A stretch of 64,000 bases of DNA, from contig NZ_CM001484.1 of assembly GCF_000243395.2 (NCBI RefSeq), positions 2,289,847 to 2,353,846 of the forward strand, written 5' to 3'. Shown here piece by piece: positions 63,678 through 64,000 of the stretch (positions within the stretch are counted from its first letter, which is position 1; every line of letters starts with the position of its first letter). A program made the position numbers and the translations under genes. Under the pieces are notes generated by a model, which did not search any database, was not told the DNA's origin, and saw nothing but the letters and a program-made list of their open reading frames with translations. This stretch comes from Saccharomonospora glauca K62. Lineage in GTDB: Bacteria; Actinomycetota; Actinomycetes; Mycobacteriales; Pseudonocardiaceae.

Positions 63678-64000
63678 ATGGACATCACCGACGTGGCCGC
63701 GCGGGCCGTGGCCATCGTGGGCAGTTACCTGGCGGACGTCGCCGCAGGCGTTGTCGACCGGGCCCAGCGGTCGGCGCCCCAGGCGCTGACCGCCTTGATC
63801 GCGGATCGGCTCGGCCGTACCCAGGCTGGGGCGGCCCTGCTGCAGCAGCTCCAGCTCCAGCCCGCCGATGCGGGGGTTAGGGAACAGGTCAACGCGGCGG
63901 TTGCGGGGATGGCGGCCGAGGATCCGGGGTTCGCCGCGGAACTGGAACGCGCCGTCGGGGCCGTGGCCGCCCCGGACAACACGATCGACCGTGCGATGGC
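63678..64000 (+). CDS. Partial protein with helical N-terminal region
   Basis: First 107 codons of a gene cut by the right edge. AAGGAGGG lies 5 nt before ATG 63678. The sequence is Ala-rich and helical (VAIVGSYLADVAAGVVDRAQ; ELERAVGAVAAP), like N-terminal regions of actinobacterial effector-associated or RHIM-type proteins, but this is weak. Function unknown. Confidence 0.6.
   Translation, partial: MDITDVAARAVAIVGSYLADVAAGVVDRAQRSAPQALTALIADRLGRTQAGAALLQQLQLQPADAGVREQVNAAVAGMAAEDPGFAAELERAVGAVAAPDNTIDRAM

Overview
The window is GC-rich actinomycete DNA. Its gene content (XRE/DUF397 pairs, AfsR-type and StrR-type regulators, a streptogrisin-like protease, type I-E CRISPR repeats, many GTG/TTG starts) fits a filamentous actinobacterium, most likely Pseudonocardiaceae (Saccharomonospora-like). 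That placement is inferred from style and content, not from a marker gene. No rRNA or tRNA gene was seen.

Region 1 (1-18.6 kb) is part of a hybrid PKS-NRPS gene cluster. A giant leftward synthase, cut by the left edge, reads KS-AT-degenerate KR-ACP-C-A-PCP-C. It lies directly downstream of a class V PLP aminotransferase. A rightward pair encodes an ATP-grasp ligase and a stand-alone A-PCP protein whose binding-pocket code looks valine-like. Facing them is a leftward set: a StrR/NovG-like ParB-fold regulator, a discrete acyltransferase with an altered GHSxG motif, and a type II thioesterase. Just beyond the regulator, reading right, are a CaiB-type CoA transferase/racemase and an ornithine-cyclodeaminase-family enzyme that probably mark the cluster edge or contribute a precursor. 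I do not recognise the product.

Region 2 (18.6-50 kb) is mainly accessory metabolism and stress genes: GDPD phosphodiesterase, two overlapping imine-reductase-family genes divergent from a twice-frameshifted AfsR-type regulator, a beta-propeller/amidohydrolase fusion, NADAR, arylamine N-acetyltransferase, an MFS pump, a hydrolase, DUF4383, a secreted S1 protease and an aldo/keto reductase. A well-organised catabolic locus follows (IclR regulator, HMG-CoA-lyase-like enzyme, family III CoA transferase, divergent GntP-type permease) with a perfect palindrome between the divergent genes. Then come a SulP transporter, a MarR/YceI/ring-cleavage-dioxygenase module, a tyrosine phosphatase, an OafA-SGNH acyltransferase, an APH-like kinase, a HAD dehalogenase and a RidA protein.

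Region 3 (50-55.8 kb) is a mobile and defence zone: a C-terminal scrap of an ABC-2 permease, two type I-E CRISPR arrays with no cas genes in the window, an apparently intact IS5-family element with a frameshift-dependent transposase, an XRE/DUF397 pair and three overlapping small genes, two of them with zinc-ribbon-like cysteines.

Region 4 (55.8-64 kb) holds a tightly coupled WXG100-like / DUF1023 hydrolase / LppA-like lipoprotein operon, small membrane proteins (DUF6585-like, DUF1275, DUF421), a 2'-5' RNA ligase-like protein, YciI, a tiny 40-residue lipoprotein with its own terminator, and the start of a gene running off the right edge.

Four interruptions in three genes (22.70, 23.82, 56.30 and 60.95 kb) all fall in G or C homopolymers and each is explained by one base. 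This looks more like sequencing error than true gene decay, and any annotation of those genes should allow for it.
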